Shown one piece after another: positions 1 to 13,412 of a stretch of 64,000 nt of DNA. Source of the stretch: Flaccisagitta enflata (lineage: Eukaryota; Chaetognatha; Sagittoidea; Aphragmophora); the NCBI GenBank assembly GCA_965153355.1, contig OZ231126.1, positions 12,772,001-12,836,000 of the forward strand, written 5' to 3'. The notes beneath the pieces are model-generated. The model worked only from the letters and a program-made list of their open reading frames with translations, was not told the DNA's origin and did not search any database. Position numbers and translations under genes: made by a program. The first letter of the stretch is position 1. Every line of letters starts with the position of its first letter.

Positions 1-194
1 AAGGGTAGTAAAGGAGGAACTCAAAACATGTTTGTTTTTCATTTAAATTCAGTGTAGAATCTCACCGTGGCCAAAAACCGCCGAGAAACGCGGTTTTTGC
101 ACAGGTGTAACGGACGGACAGACAAACGGACGGACGGACGGACGGACAAACCCTCTTATAGAGATGCATTCCTGACGGACGCATCTAAAAAGGA
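1..194 (+). mobile_element. Family H (HINE-like) copy, agatgc subfamily, 5' end outside window or at ~7
   Basis: Nearly the same sequence recurs at 52613-52807. Visible modules: a 9-bp hairpin (aaaaaccgc/gcggttttt) at about 74-99, a run of GGAC tetranucleotides from ~111, the tract ctcttatagagatgc, and a terminal stem AGATGC/GCATCT followed by AAAAA. In this copy the terminal loop is enlarged by an insertion compared with the 52.8-kb copy. No coding capacity; non-autonomous. Confidence 0.65.
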
Positions 195-519
195 AAAATA
201 GAATAATCCTCATGGATGTCGAAAAACAAACTCAGAACACATTTCAATGCTGTCGCCGCGCTAGTAGCAAATAATAACACATACCGCTTACTACCAGATT
301 TAATTGAAAATCTTAAAAACGCATTAATTTACGACTCGAAATACTATCCTTGTAAGTGCCGGCTTCTGTCACACACCCTTTGACAACCACCGGAACGAGT
401 AAATAATAACCTAGAATAGTAGTAAAGCCGCGTTAAGGTTCAAAAAGAGGGTAAAGAGGGGCGGAAAAGAGTTCGAAACTGGGCTAATCGGACTGTCAAA
501 GTCTTCAAAAAGCAAAGGT

Positions 520-788
520 ATGTCGAACTCTCTCTTTCTCTCTCTCTCTCTTCCTCTCTCCCTCTCCCTCTCTTTCTCTCTCTCTCTCTCTCTTCTCTTT
601 GTCTCTGTTTTTCGTCTGTCTCCGTCTGTCTGTCTGTGTCCATTTGTCTGTGTATGTTCGTCTGTCTTCTCCTTGGGTTTTCCGTTCCTTTTTCCGCTTT
701 CAGGCCTTTTCAAAATAATAAAACTAATGGTTAAAGAAAATTGAGTGTAAGGGCTTTGGATTAGCGTTTCAAAGAGTCTCTTGTTCCT

Positions 789-854
<66 letters not shown>
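520..854. repeat. Two pyrimidine (CT)n tracts, 520-660 imperfect and 790-854 pure
   Basis: The first tract is an interrupted CT/CCT/CTGT mixture; the second is a pure CT dinucleotide run. Open frames here translate as Ser-Leu or Arg-Glu repeats and are not genes. The flanks 195-519 and 855-1088 show nothing I can assign. Confidence 0.9.
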
Positions 855-856
<2 letters not shown>

Positions 857-1088
857 GATCTAGACAAACAAGAATTTCTAGATGGACTAACGAGGTTGTA
901 AGTTGTAACCCGAAATTGAAACGTGGCCTTCAGCTTCAGTACAGAAGTAACAGAAGATTAAACTGAGATCTTAATTTGAGATATGAATGACAAACATCAT
1001 CACGACACAAACAAAACACACAACTGCACACAAATTCGCGTGCAGAAAAAAAAAATCAGAACCTCAAAATTCCTTTATAGTTTAACTC

Positions 1089-2033
1089 ACCATCCATTCA
1101 AACTACCGCCAGGTGGTTTTGAGTAGTACTCTGGATTTTCTGCTTATTTGTACTTTGGATAGACTTCCTGAACTAGGATTCAGCTTCAAAGAAATCTTTC
1201 ATGTGGCGCTTTTGAGGAAAAACTCAAAAGTGATAGTTTATTAGGTTATTAGAAAGTCTTTCTAGATAGCATATTTGAATTCCTGATAAAATTTCCTTTC
1301 ATTTGATAGGACACAGTATATTTTCATAAAGAGATGAAATTTTTAATATTTCTGCCACCGTTATATTTTGCACAGTAGCTTAAAAACTGAAAATTTTGTT
1401 CTATTTCAAAAATAAACAGTGCAACCTATCAAACGAACGGAAATTTTTTCAGGAATACTGATCTATTATCTAAAATTTTTAGTCGCGTGCACGCGACTCT
1501 ACAACCCGCTTTGTCAGTCCATCGGTCCGTCGGTCCGTCCATCCGTCGGTCCGTCGGTCCGTCCGTCCGTCACACTTTACTTTTTTTTACTATAACGTCA
1601 ACTCTTAGGTCATTTTAAGTCATTTTAAGTCATATATAGTTATTTTAAGTCATTTTGAGTCAGTCTAAGTCATTTTAAGTCATTTTAAGTTATTTTAAGT
1701 TATTTTTGGTTTTTTGTTTTTTTAGTCATTTTAAGTCAATTTTGGTCATTTTAGGTCATTCTAAGTCATTGAAAGTCATTCTAAGTCATTCTAAGTCACT
1801 CTTTGTCTGTAAGTCTCGCACGCGACTTATAGGTGTTGGCCTTGTTTTTATTAGCCTTGTAAATTCTGAATGCAGAACATAATGAAATATTTTTGGACTT
1901 TTTTCAAAAAGCGCCACAAAAAAGATTTCTTTTAAGCTGGATCCTAGTTCAAGATGTCCATCCAGAGTGAAAAAAAGCGAAATATCCAGAGTACTACTCC
2001 AAACCACCTGGCGGTAGTTTGAATGGATGGTGA
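1089..2033. mobile_element. Foldback/MITE-like element with ~130-bp terminal inverted repeats, interrupted by a family H copy
   Basis: The segment from about 1089 to 1217 (starting caccatccattcaaactacc) reappears inverted at about 1897-2033 (ending tttgaatggatggtg), including gtagtactctggat and aagaaatctt near the inner ends. Between the arms lies a complete minus-strand family H copy (1476-1846). No convincing target duplication is visible, so the superfamily is open. The short open frame at 1786-2007 is a shadow of the arm. Confidence 0.7.
1476..1846 (-). mobile_element. Family H (HINE-like) copy with internal AGTCATTTTA tandem repeats
   Basis: Read on the minus strand it begins AACAAGGCC (1846), continues to GTCGCG near 1820, carries about 200 bp of imperfect 10-bp repeats of the type AGTCATTTTA (1598-1800), then GGAC-type tetranucleotides (1509-1570). 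It ends in the perfect palindrome GTCGCGTGCACGCGAC (1482-1497) followed by TAAAAA. It is the longest copy in the window and shows the tandem core most clearly. Confidence 0.65.
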
Positions 2034-2190
2034 ACTCCTCACGACAGGCACGACCTCATGCGAAAGCATGTTAGAATTTGTAACAACTTGTAATTAGTTA
2101 TGTCACGTGTTATTACGTATATTCAGTCAGCTGAGAGAGGCCGGGAGACCAGAACATTTCTCCCGATGACACCAGGGTGGGTTCGCGTTG

Positions 2191-2352
2191 TTAATCGCGG
2201 ACACGCGACTCTACACCTTGTCGTGTCGGTCGGTCCGTCCATCTGTCAGTCCGTTGGTCCGTCCGTAACATTTTTGAACAGCGAGCAAATTTCGCATTTC
2301 TGCTCCTGCTCAACCGTCCGCGACTGGATTGCCGTGTATCTGGCCTCGTTTT
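2191..2352 (-). mobile_element. Family H (HINE-like) copy
   Basis: On the minus strand the 5' end aaaacgaggccagatacacgg lies at 2352, followed by the gtcgcggacgg and gagcaggagcag blocks shared with 24.93 and 42.65 kb, then a GGAC/GACC tract. The terminal hairpin at 2194-2209 (TCGCG/CGCGA around GACA) closes it. The flank at 2349-2386 resembles the terminus of the adjacent 2581-3170 element. Confidence 0.65.
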
Positions 2353-2580
2353 CTTATATTTCATTTGATGTGAAACATCCTGTTCTTGTTTTTTGGTTTT
2401 GGTTGAATTTTCATTTAATCATATTTCAAACTGAATTATGAATTATGAATTATCAATATGTTTTATACCGTGCATGCGTTTTTGTAATGCAATATGTCAG
2501 TCTGATGATCTGGCTTCAAGTTAGTTGGAGGGTTTGTCTATCTATTTGTCCATGACCTTTTTTGTTTTGCTTTTCATTTG

Positions 2581-3170
2581 CTAGTACATGGCGTTTCATG
2601 CCAAAATAAATATAAGAAAATGATGCCATTCTGTTTCTGAAAGTGCAAAAATAGTTCTGAAAAAAGTTTTAAAGAGCACTTAAGCTCCAATTTTTTGTGT
2701 AATAATTTCATGGGTTTGGGTCAAATATCTTGGCCGCAACATCAATTTGAAGTAAAATGAGCATTTAAAGGACAAGTTCTTTTAAAATAGTTTTGATTTA
2801 AAGTTCTTCTTTGAAGTGTTCTCATTTCTAAACGGCTTGACTGACAGATACCAGATTGGTCTCAGATTAAAGCTTATCAAATTTTCTTTGATTTGAGACC
2901 AATCTGGCATCTCAGAAGTGAGAGCACTTAAAAAACAAAACAAAAAAACTTTCAAATTCAAAAGTATGTGAAAAGAGCTTCTCCTTTAAATGCTCATTTT
3001 ACTTAAAATTGATGTTGTGGCCAAGATATTTGACCCAAGCCCATGAAATTTTTACACAAAAAATCGGAGCTTAAGTGCTCTTTGAATCTTTTTTCAGAAT
3101 CATTTTTGCATTTTTAGGAGCAAAATGGCATCGTTTTCTTATATCTAATTTGGCACGAAACACCCTGTAG
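2581..3170. mobile_element. Near-palindromic hAT-like MITE with 8-bp target duplication
   Basis: The two halves are inverted copies: the left arm begins ctagtacatggcgtttcatg and the right arm ends gcacgaaacaccctgtag; the outer ~50 bp, the gagcacttaagctcc block and the gatattt/aaatatc block all pair. It is flanked by a perfect 8-bp direct repeat TTCATTTG at 2573-2580 and 3171-3178, the size made by hAT transposases, and the right-hand terminus reads CAGGGTG inward. There is no transposase frame. The centre (2851-2908) contains the CCAGATTGGTCTC motif shared with two other foldback elements. Confidence 0.8.
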
Positions 3171-3436
3171 TTCATTTGTATCACTGCCGCTGCCTAATTA
3201 TGACTAATAACGCTTCTGCATCACAGCACATGTCCACTCACTCGCGCTCTAATTTTCTTCATTGAAATAAACATCAAGTCTATCCTTTGATTAAATAAAA
3301 AATAGAAATGTTGGCTTTTGCAAACATTATATGTAGAAATACAAACGTGCATTTCCAAACAGTAACATGAACAATCCCTTTTTCCATTTATCAAAAACCG
3401 TCGCGAAAGAATTCATTCAAGTTTTTTCTCATTCTG

Positions 3437-3647
<211 letters not shown>

Positions 3648-4019
3648 CATATCGAAATATATTTCGCTGCCCAGAGTTATGACATTTGTCAATGAAAGCT
3701 AAATAATTATACTCTGGGGGCCGCGTGGACATTTTTGTGTTATTTTTTTTTCGTTTTGTCTTCATCTGTTATTACAGTGTTATTAGGCTTATTGGCTATT
3801 CTGCAAAACAGAAAATAAATCAGAGAGACGAGCGGCAAAAAAAATGTATGGGTAGGGACAGGCTGAGTTGAATGACCGATGTAGTACTAAACGGAGAATA
3901 AAGAAGAAAATGAATGCTGTCCTATAAGTGGTGTGAGTGAATGAGTGGGCGTATCAGAGTATCATGGCAACTGATAGTAATCTCGTTGGCACACTTGAGA
4001 TGAAACTCTGCGCGGATAC

Positions 4020-4630
4020 GACATGGTTTTTTTGAATATGAGATTTTCACTGCCACAGCCAGTTTTTCACGCTTTAGTTAAATCGATCAGACGCCTTCAT
4101 TGAGCTATCAAGACCATGTGGATGTGTAGTTTGGTTGAGAATTTGCATGGAAATATCATAGGGATGACGTTTATAGTGTAAACAGTATCGTTTTGTGGGT
4201 AAAAATACCACTTTTTCTAAAGAAAATCCTCTTTTATCACTAGACAAGCCTCACGAAAAATTCTTAATTTGCATAGAAAATGACTTTTTCAAAAAACTAA
4301 AAACATGGCTCTCGTCCAAAGACACATAAGAAAAGAGCCATGTTCTTGGAAATGCAAAAAATTTCATCTGGAAGCAGATTAAGAATTTTTCGCAGAACCT
4401 CCTGACAATTTTTATCACTCATTTTTCAGTAAATCGATTTCCTATTCCTTTTCTTTACCCCAGAATGTTGTTCATAAAACGTATTCCTGCCACAAATCTG
4501 GACTGAAAGAGTACATTGAGGTGATCGCAGCACATAATCAGCAGAGCAAGGCAATACTGTGAAAGAAAATCTCATAAGTAGTGCTAAAGTATAACTGGCG
4601 AAAATATCCCACGATCGCGCCGAGCGTGTC
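4020..4630 (+). mobile_element. Foldback element, family F copy 1
   Basis: This 611-bp segment reappears in inverted orientation at 19111-19969. Ends read GACATGG...GCGTGTC; a possible 4-bp duplication ATAC flanks it (4016-4019 and 4631-4634). Inside is an imperfect palindrome centred on a perfect 11-bp stem AACATGGCTCT/AGAGCCATGTT. No transposase is encoded; the open frame at 4426-4632 is unsupported. Confidence 0.7.
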
Positions 4631-5200
4631 ATACGTAGTTGCGCTGACCTTTGTCTGTGAGACTCACATTGTCGGTCTGTTGATAAACCTAGTAAACCTA
4701 GTAATTCAAATTGCTAAGAACTATCTTTAACATCTTATGCAAACAAAAATCGTAGTTACCTTTAAAAGAAATATTTTTATTGCATAAACGAACTAAATGA
4801 ACTCAATGTAGAACCATCTCGTCAGTCAAGTGAGGTAACTTTCAAACTTGGCCATTGTTCATATGATGGAAAGGGGCTTGTCCTAACTCTTAGGGCTGAT
4901 TCGCAGGAATTTGCCGAAAAACTACCTGAATAGTCTGAATAGTCGCAAATGACGTTTAATCATGAATGAAATTGTTCTTTAATTTTAATCGCGCGTCAAG
5001 AGATATTTGACATGCCCAATTGTTTCCTCAATCGATTGAATTTGTCAAAAAATGACAGCAACCTGTTTTTCTTTCTGCCGAATATCGCAGGTAACAAGAT
5101 ATTGTTCATTTTTTTGGTGCAGTTGTTGGTTACTTTGACTTGTAAGTTATATCGTACGTTACTATGTGTGTTCCTTTATTCTTGACAAATGTGTCAATGA
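4631..5200. other. Unassigned AT-rich DNA
   Basis: I see no open frame with coding character, no repeat copy and no RNA gene here. Confidence 0.6.
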
Positions 5201-5239
5201 GTGTGTGTGTGTGTGTGAGACTCTGTGTGTGGTTGTGAG

Positions 5240-5335
<96 letters not shown>
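5200..5335. repeat. (GT)n microsatellite
   Basis: Nearly pure GT from 5242, with a short interrupted lead-in. Cys-Val and Thr-His frames across it are artefacts. Confidence 0.95.
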
Positions 5336-5338
<3 letters not shown>

Positions 5339-5470
5339 TATCTTCTTCGTCCTGTGTGTGGTTTTGGTGAAGTCGGCATCGTACCCTAGCCAAAAGGAAA
5401 ACATGAGGGGGAGTGGCCACTCTGCCTTTGAGGGTCGGATATATTGGGTAATCAATGCGTAAAGAAGAAA

Positions 5471-5745
<275 letters not shown>

Positions 5746-6063
5746 TTCTTTTTCTTTATTTCACTTTTTAGTCCATTTTCTTTTGTCGTAGATTTGAAAT
5801 TCCTTCCGGCGAAAAATAAAATTTTCTTCTTTTTCGGTAAATCATCAAAAAATTTCATAACAAAAGCATTTTTCTGTCACGTGGAGTAAAAAAGGGGAAG
5901 GAACTATGAAGTGTACTCGGCCCCTTACCATTCTTTAAACATATACGTCTGTTTTCTGTCTTCCTGTCTTTCTTTCTTTGCCGCTATTCTTCCGTCATTT
6001 TTCTAATATGTTTCTGTCTGACTGTCTTTTATTTTCCTGTTTCCTTCTAATGCTGCGTACGTA

Positions 6064-6620
6064 CACCGTCTTCGGATCGGACTGTGAAATGCAAAACCTG
6101 TATAGCTCCTAAACTACCAGGGAAAAAATCATGAAATTTTCAGTGAATATTGGTAATATGTGACAGTTTTTGCATGTCAAAGCTCAGATCATAGGATAAA
6201 ACAGATGAGGGGAAGAAAAATATTGAAAGAAAACCCATTTTTGATTAAGATCAATTTTTCCATCATTTCTTTGGAAAGGAGTTGTTTTTATTTGCTTGAA
6301 ATTGCTTTGCATTTGAACAAAAACTCAAGGATTTTTTTCAATGACAGATGTTAACTTATGCATTACCTAGTTGCTGCATATTCTGAGAAAAAAACAGCAT
6401 CTTCCAAAACAAAAACAGGTAAAATTAGCTATTTTGCTTAAAAAATGGATGTCCTTTCAATGTTTTGTTTTCCCCTCACCTTTTCTATATCATGATCTGA
6501 GCTTTGACATGTAAAAACCGTCACATGTTACCAATATTCACTAAAAATTTCATGACTTTTTTCCTAGAAGTTTAGGAGCTATAAAGGTTTTGCATTTCAC
6601 AGTCCGATTCGAAGACGGTG
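6064..6620. mobile_element. Palindromic Tc1/mariner-like MITE with TA target duplication
   Basis: The left end CACCGTCTTCGGATCGGAC (after TA 6062-6063) and the right end (before TA 6621-6622) are inverted copies. Pairing continues for roughly 150 bp (ctgtgaaatgcaaaacc; tagctcctaaac; gacagtttttgcatg; agctcagatcat). TA flanks and long inverted arms fit a mariner-type MITE. No transposase frame is present. Confidence 0.75.
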
Positions 6621-6839
6621 TATGAAGTGTGCAACAAAAAGTAAAAATGTTTAAAAGAATTGTTGAATTTTTTCTTAACTAGTAAAGGGCAATAGACTGA
6701 ATTCCTGTAAAGTATATGCTTCCACTCATAAACATACAAATTCAAACTGAGGCTATGACCCCTAACTTTGTGGTTAAAGAAGTAATTATCAAATGTATGT
6801 CTTATTGACTTATTATCTTTCTGTCCTGGCTGTCTTATT

Positions 6840-7020
<181 letters not shown>

Positions 7021-7131
7021 AAATGCGTCCTGGGAAAATGCGAAAGAGTAGAATAATAGAGACAGAGTGAAGGACAGAGATATAAAGACAGGGCAAATGT
7101 GTTTTGAAACGAATTCTAAGAAATGCACTCC

Positions 7132-7778
7132 TTGGGCAGCGGCCCCGAAGGGGCCGATGACCTATGCTCTCACACATATGGGAGATTTTCTCCTCCTCCT
7201 CCTTCTCCTCCTTCTCCTTCTCCTCCGTCCCCCCCCCCTTCGGCTCCGAAGCCCAAATTCTAGTCGCAGGGCTCATTTTCCAGCCTGAAGGCCCAAATTC
7301 TAGCCTCAAGGCCCAAATCTTAGCCTCGAGGCTCAAATCCCAACCTCAAAGCTCAAATCCCAACCTCGAGGCTCACATCCCAACCTTGAGGCTAAAATCC
7401 TGGCCTAGAAGCTCCAATCCCAGCCTAGAGGCTCAAATCCCAACCTAGAAGCTCAAATCCCAAACTCGAGGCTCAAATCCCAGCCTGGAGGCTCAAATCC
7501 CAGCTTCAAGGCTCAAATCCCAGCTTTAAGGCTCAAATCCCAGACTCAAGGCCCAAATCTCAGCCTCGAGGCTCACATCCCAACCTCAAGGCTGAAATCC
7601 CAACCTCGAGGCTCAAACCCCATTGTTGATGCTCACTTTCAAGCCTAGATCCTCAAAAATTACTGAGCATAGGTCATCAGCCCCTTCGGGGCCGCTGCCC
7701 CTCTAACCACCTCACACCCACTTACACTCACATAGGGGCAACGGGTACCGCTGACCATCTAACGCTTTTGCGACTATT
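7132..7778 (+). mobile_element. Family G element, copy 1
   Basis: It opens TTGGGCAGCGGCCCC and its subterminal block (gggcagcggccccgaagg, then ggccgatgacctatgc) recurs inverted at about 7671-7712. Between them are a CCT-rich tract, a poly-C run and about 18 diverged ~20-bp units of the type gaggctcaaatcccaacctc. A ~70-bp tail follows, ending cggGGTACC-like sequence, gctgaccatctaacgctttt and gcgactatt. Architecture and both ends match copies at 13.4, 41.4, 44.8 and 51.1 kb. Non-coding. Confidence 0.75.
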
Positions 7779-8281
7779 AAAAGTAAATTTTCATTGGAAA
7801 CTTCATCTTCTAAGTATTCTACCTAAACACAGGCGGCAAAGTTGAGGTTCTTTTGATAGAAATATATATAATTCAATACTAAATGCTAAGCGCTAACTAC
7901 CATCAGACTATCATACGACTACAATGAACCACTAGAAAGACAAACAGACCAATATCGATCCTGTGTCAAATGACTTGAAACAATCAATACAAATACAGTT
8001 GTGCCTCACTAGAGCGCATTTCGAGGGACAAAGCAAAATAATGCCTTATAATGAAGCTACGTTATTGCTAATCTAGAATTAACTACAAAATCTCTCATGG
8101 GACAGTGGGTTGCATGCCTTACAGGTGGGCATGCCTTATTAACGAAGTTCTTAAGGAAATAGTGAACAAAAATTCAGGAAGTAATTCTAGATGTAGCTCT
8201 TAATCTACGTCTGAATGCGAAAAAAATGCCTTTATAGTTTTCTTTCATAATCCTGTTTATCCTCTCACAACTATGGCAAAA
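7779..8281. other. Unassigned AT-rich DNA
   Basis: No gene, RNA or repeat copy recognised. Confidence 0.55.
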
Positions 8282-9215
8282 TAAAAAAAAGACAGCAATT
8301 TTCAAAATGATATTGTGAGCTCATTTTTCAGAGCAGCTTTATAATTTTTTAGGCTATGATAGTTTGTCAAATTTGCTACCTGATAAAAAAATCAGATCTT
8401 GAAAAAGTTGAGTTTTGCGCCCGTAGCATTGATTTTTGCAAAATTTATCAATTGAACCATCGCCGAATAGGTTTCAGTTTAGATCCAACTTTAGGATGTA
8501 CTGTGAGCTCAACTTTTAAAGCAAGATCAATATTTCTGAGATGGTGATAGCAGGTCGAATTTCTGACAAAGCAAAAAAATCAGAATTTAAAAAAGTGTAT
8601 TTTTGTTCCTTCTACATCAATTCTTGTAAAATCTGTCAAAACTCGATATCAATACTAGAGTTTTTATTGGAGGTTTATTCACAAAAATTGATGATACCGG
8701 TGCAAAAATACATTTTTTTGAGTTCTGATATTTTTGCTGTGTCAAAAACTTGTCATACTATCACCACCTAAAAAAATTGTGAAGCTACTAAAATAAATGA
8801 ACATTTGAAATCATTTCTAGATTTATGTTTTTTTATTTTGACCATCCAACTTCAACCGATTTTACAAAAATTGATGTTGCAGCTACAAAAACAAACTTTT
8901 TTGAGTTCTGATTTTTTCGCTGTGTCAGAAATTTGATATGCTTTCACCATCTCAAAAATTTTGATCTTGCTCCAAAAATTCATCTCACAGTTAATTTTCA
9001 AAGTTAAGTCTAAACTGAAACTGAAACCAACTCGGCGATCGTTCAATAGACAGATTTTACAAATTTTAATGCTATGGGCGCAAATATCAACTTTTAAAAA
9101 GTCTGATTTTTTTGCTAAGTAGCAAATTTGACAAACTATTATAATTATGAAAATCCTAAAGCTGCTCTAAAAAATGAGCTCACAATATCATTTTGAAAAT
9201 TACTGTCTTAATTTT
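8282..9215. mobile_element. Large foldback element (~930 bp)
   Basis: The left arm from gacagcaattttcaaaatga (8291) pairs with the right arm ending at about 9207 (tcattttgaaaattactgtc). Further paired blocks are tattgtgagctcattttt, gtttgtcaaatttgctacc, gcgcccgtagcatt and ggtttcagtttagatcc. Inner modules (aaaaaatcagaatttaaaaa and its complement) repeat inside the arms. Target duplication is not clear. Short frames at 8356-9046 are shadows of the arms. Confidence 0.7.
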
Positions 9216-9680
9216 TTCACACTTATTTTTCCCTTTATTTGCACTCGACCCACAAATACAACCTACAAGAACAGTATGATATCCTGGGTTCTTTTTGCCT
9301 ATTACAATCATTCATCCGGCGAATGACAATTATCGTGGAGGTCAAGATATTCTTTTTAAATATTTACTCTGTAATCTTACAATTTACTTGGTAACCTTTC
9401 CATTAACTCTGTAGAAAGGGAACTGTACATTTTCTCAGTATTAAAGCACCGTGTAGCGACGTAGTGACAATCCGAGAATTGAGATCATTAAACTATGTCA
9501 ACTATGTTTATTTCTATCCCACCTTATACACCGTAATCCACTTCTCAGCATAATCCTCTAAAATCCATGATCAAGTTTTTAAAATCAATTGTATTCAAGA
9601 GAGGATATGAACTTATCACCTCCTCATCCATTTACTTGTCACTTTATTTTGCCATTAAAAAAAAAATTAGATGGCACGTG

Positions 9681-9987
<307 letters not shown>

Positions 9988-10361
9988 CAAGTGTCTGCGC
10001 TTTTCATTTAGTATATCTTTACTTAAAAACTTTTGAAAACTTTTTTTTCGACCACACATTCTTGGGTTGACTTCTGACGCCCTCTTGCCGACTTGGAACG
10101 AAGTTGCGCCAAAAAAATCATTTTTTCCTTTATTCATGTTTGGGAAGAATAAGATTTTTTTAAAAGTTTGTTTTCATTACAACGTTCCTCTCTCTCTCTC
10201 TCTCTTTTTTGTACAAAAAGATTTCATTCATGAAACTGTCTTTTTATGTAAAGACTCTTAGAAAGCACTCCAGACTTTACTTAGCGCATGTGAGTGTACG
10301 ATTATATACGTGAGAAAAAAGTTTGGAGAAATAGAAAATGTAGAGACAAAGAGACACAAAA

Positions 10362-10534
<173 letters not shown>

Positions 10535-10895
10535 TATATATTGTGTTTAAATAAAAAAAGGCGCAGAACGCAGGAAAATGAAAAAAATGATCAAAACGTG
10601 ATTGTTCTTTTGTTCTCCGATAGTTGGTTTGTTCATCCGGTGGAGGCGTCATTCATGTTTGTCTTCACGTCTGACATAAGACCTCGGAATGTCAATCTCT
10701 GCCTTAAAACGTCAGTTGATCTGTCACGTCTTCAATGTTCTATGAGTTTCTGTCACGTCAACTATCTAGCTCTCTTCAATGTTCTACGGATTTCATTGGA
10801 AAGATGAGCTTGTCTTTACTGTTAAGCCCATGACATACTGTCGGATTGTCCTAAAGAATTTCTATCAATCGTATCTAATCTTGCAAACCCACCTA

Positions 10896-11635
10896 CAGTA
10901 TGATTGTTTTCATTTGCAGTATTTCATTACAACATAAATCAAAGATAGTAGAGATAATCTATTTCTGAAAAAAAAGATGCTGAAAGATATTGAAAATACA
11001 TTTTATAATATGAAACCCTTAAGACTTTTCAACAAAAATTTGATTCAATTATCTTATTAGTAGTTGTACAGCATATTTGGCTAAAAGCGACTATTTTTCG
11101 TGTTTTGCGATAAACTGTTTTTCTTTAGATTGCTCTCATTTCTAAATGATTTGACCTACAGATACCAGGTTGGTCTCAAATGAACGATGATTTAATGTAA
11201 TTTTAGATAATAGAAAGAGAGAAACCTACTTTTAAACATGTATCACAAAAAATGTTAAAGAAATGGGATCATTTTTAAAATCTTAACAAGAGTACTTGCT
11301 GATAGTTGATAAAATGTATTCAGGACATCAAATCAGTGCTTAGTTTAGAGAAGACTTAAACACTACCTCAAATTATCTTTCATTCGAGATCAATCTGGCA
11401 CCTGTAGCTCAAACCCTTTAGAAATGAAAACAATTTAAAGATAAACAGTCCATCTGTTAGTTTTATAGTTCCTTTAATGCTAAGAGAATCAAGTTTTTAT
11501 AAGTCATTCTTTTGACTGATATATTACAAAATATATTTTCATAATCTTTTTAGAATTTTTTTCAGAATTCAATTATCTTAATTACATTCTGATTAATGTC
11601 GTTCTGTAATATTGCAAACGAAAACAATCATACTG
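10896..11635. mobile_element. Palindromic Tc1/mariner-like MITE with TA target duplication
   Basis: Ends CAGTATGATTGTTTTC (after TA 10894-10895) and its inverted copy (before TA 11636-11637) match almost perfectly for ~25 bp. Internal inverted blocks include tctcatttctaaa/tttagaaatgaa and ggttggtctcaaatg/cattcgagatcaatct. The core at 11164-11182 and 11382-11400 matches the core of the hAT-like element at 2581-3170, although the termini and target duplication differ. No transposase frame. Confidence 0.75.
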
Positions 11636-11637
11636 TA

Positions 11638-12834
11638 CTATAGAATATTCCATGATAATTGCTTCATGAATCTGGTCACCAAGTTCTTAAAATCTTCGTC
11701 TTGATTCTATTGTACCTTGTATAATTGTATAAGTTTGTAAAATTTGTTTCTCATGAGTTTTTACAATTGCTAGTTCTTATTATAGAACTGGTATTGAGTT
11801 ATCAATGCCAACGATACCTGTTTATGATATAGTCTCAAGTATTATGTGTTTGCATCCGTTTGACATCCCCATTATAAACTGATATCCCTTCCATTCGTTC
11901 TGTCATTCGTGATATTCATCAAATTCTCGTCTATCAACTCTTCGGTATTCCTGAAAAAAATATCTTTTTTGGAACGTCTGTTTTTGTTTTCATTTATGAA
12001 TTATTGAATGTTGAAAAATGGCTGGGTGAATGTCATACGCAAGTCATAACGCCCCAGACTTTCCTTTGCCAACTGTCTGTTTCATGCAGTCATGTCATGC
12101 TAATTGGGTGTAATATCAAATGTCATCGAGTTGATTCTGTCACGCCCGTGTCTAAATACTTTCGTAATGTGTATCAATAACATCCGGTTCAATTGAAAAA
12201 AAAGTTTGTATCAGTGAGGGCGTGTTGCTAATGACGATCAAAAACGCGTTTGTTCCCATTGAACGCGTTTAGAGCGTGAACACATATCCATGATTTTCAA
12301 CCGTCCCACGAGGGAGTGAGCTAAATGAGTGAGCGAGCCCACAAACGGAGCGAGCGAGCGAAGCGAGTATGGGGAAGTGGAGCGCTGCAGAGCGAGTGAA
12401 CGGACGTGGCGACTGAGTGGCCCGTTAAAAACGCGATTGTCTGTGACTAGAAACGCGCCCTAAGTGGGGAGCTATCATGGTTTCCTATCTGATGATGGTA
12501 AATAATGTAACTTGTTTTCGACATTATAGCTTGGCGAGTCTCGATTGAAAATGTCTGTTGCATAGAGCCGTTCGTCTTCAAAACGCTTCTTCTACTTCAT
12601 ACATGATATAGTTCGTTATTAACGAATCGTTACTAGTAGGGGGCTACAGGGCTCCTTCCATCACTACTCACAGCTTATCTTGCTCGACCACACAAATACG
12701 CTCCGTTGCGCAAAATGCCCTCACCAAACTACTTAGATTAGTTATCAACCCCTGATCAAGATCGCGCATGCATATTTCAATCCTCGCCGCGACTTAACCG
12801 GCACTCGAGGCTTTTCAACTCACTTCATCAGAAA
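11638..12834. other. Unassigned DNA with a GC-rich GAGCGA patch
   Basis: No coding frame recognised. At 12236-12450 the sequence turns GC-rich, with repeated acgcg words and imperfect gagcgag repeats (12330-12370). Nothing identifies it as a promoter or gene. Confidence 0.5.
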
Positions 12835-13005
12835 AACAAGGCCCGATTTCAATGCTGTTCAAGTCGCGTGCGGGTGGGCAGGGGTAGTGTTGAAAAAGGT
12901 TCATCAAATATTTGAGCAGGGGCGTGGCATTGCTGCGAAAATCGCTGTGGCTGACTGACCAATCAGCGAGACAGGCCGACCGGCAGACAAAGTGGGTAGA
13001 GTCGA
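12835..13005 (+). mobile_element. Family H copy, 3' hairpin decayed
   Basis: Starts aaacaaggcccgattt, has the diagnostic gtcgcgtgcgggtgggcagg block, the gagcagggg block, then gaccgac-like sequence and gtagagtcg, but the terminal stem is lost. Confidence 0.55.
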
Positions 13006-13255
13006 AAATGCGCTTTACATTCGTTGCAAATGAGTCCTAAACTTTCAATGTCTTTCTATTATCTCTTTTTTTTTTCCTTTGCTTCCCTTTCTTAAGTCTT
13101 ATTCTTGGCGGCACACAGAAGAGTAATATTTTTGGACGACGAAATTCTTTTGATGTTGTATTTTTCCTGCTTTTTAGCGTGTTTGAACTTTGGTTAATGG
13201 AGATTCAGAATCTGTTTTTCTTTGATTTCGTGAGAAAGAATTCCGTTTCTGACGA

Positions 13256-13412
13256 TTCCTTCTTCGTCTTCTTCTTCTTCTTCTTCTTCTTCTTCTTCTT
13301 CTTCATCTTCTTCATCTTCTTCTTCTTCTTCTTCTTCTTCTTCTTCTTCTTCTTCTTCTTCTTCTTTGCCCACTTTTTCTTCTTCTTCTTTGTCCACTTG
13401 TCCTTTTTCTCC
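13256..13412. repeat. (CTT)n microsatellite, left half
   Basis: CTT units with a few CAT interruptions. It continues as (CTT)n on the other side of the family G element at 13413-14066, so the two halves look like one split array. Confidence 0.9.

Noticed and set aside
7134-7712. CRISPR-like array (regular ~20-bp repeats)
   Set aside because: Units are contiguous and diverged, without unique spacers, and the context is eukaryotic.
12230-12470. CpG-island promoter
   Set aside because: GC-rich patch with GAGCGA repeats but no TATA, initiator or adjacent coding frame.
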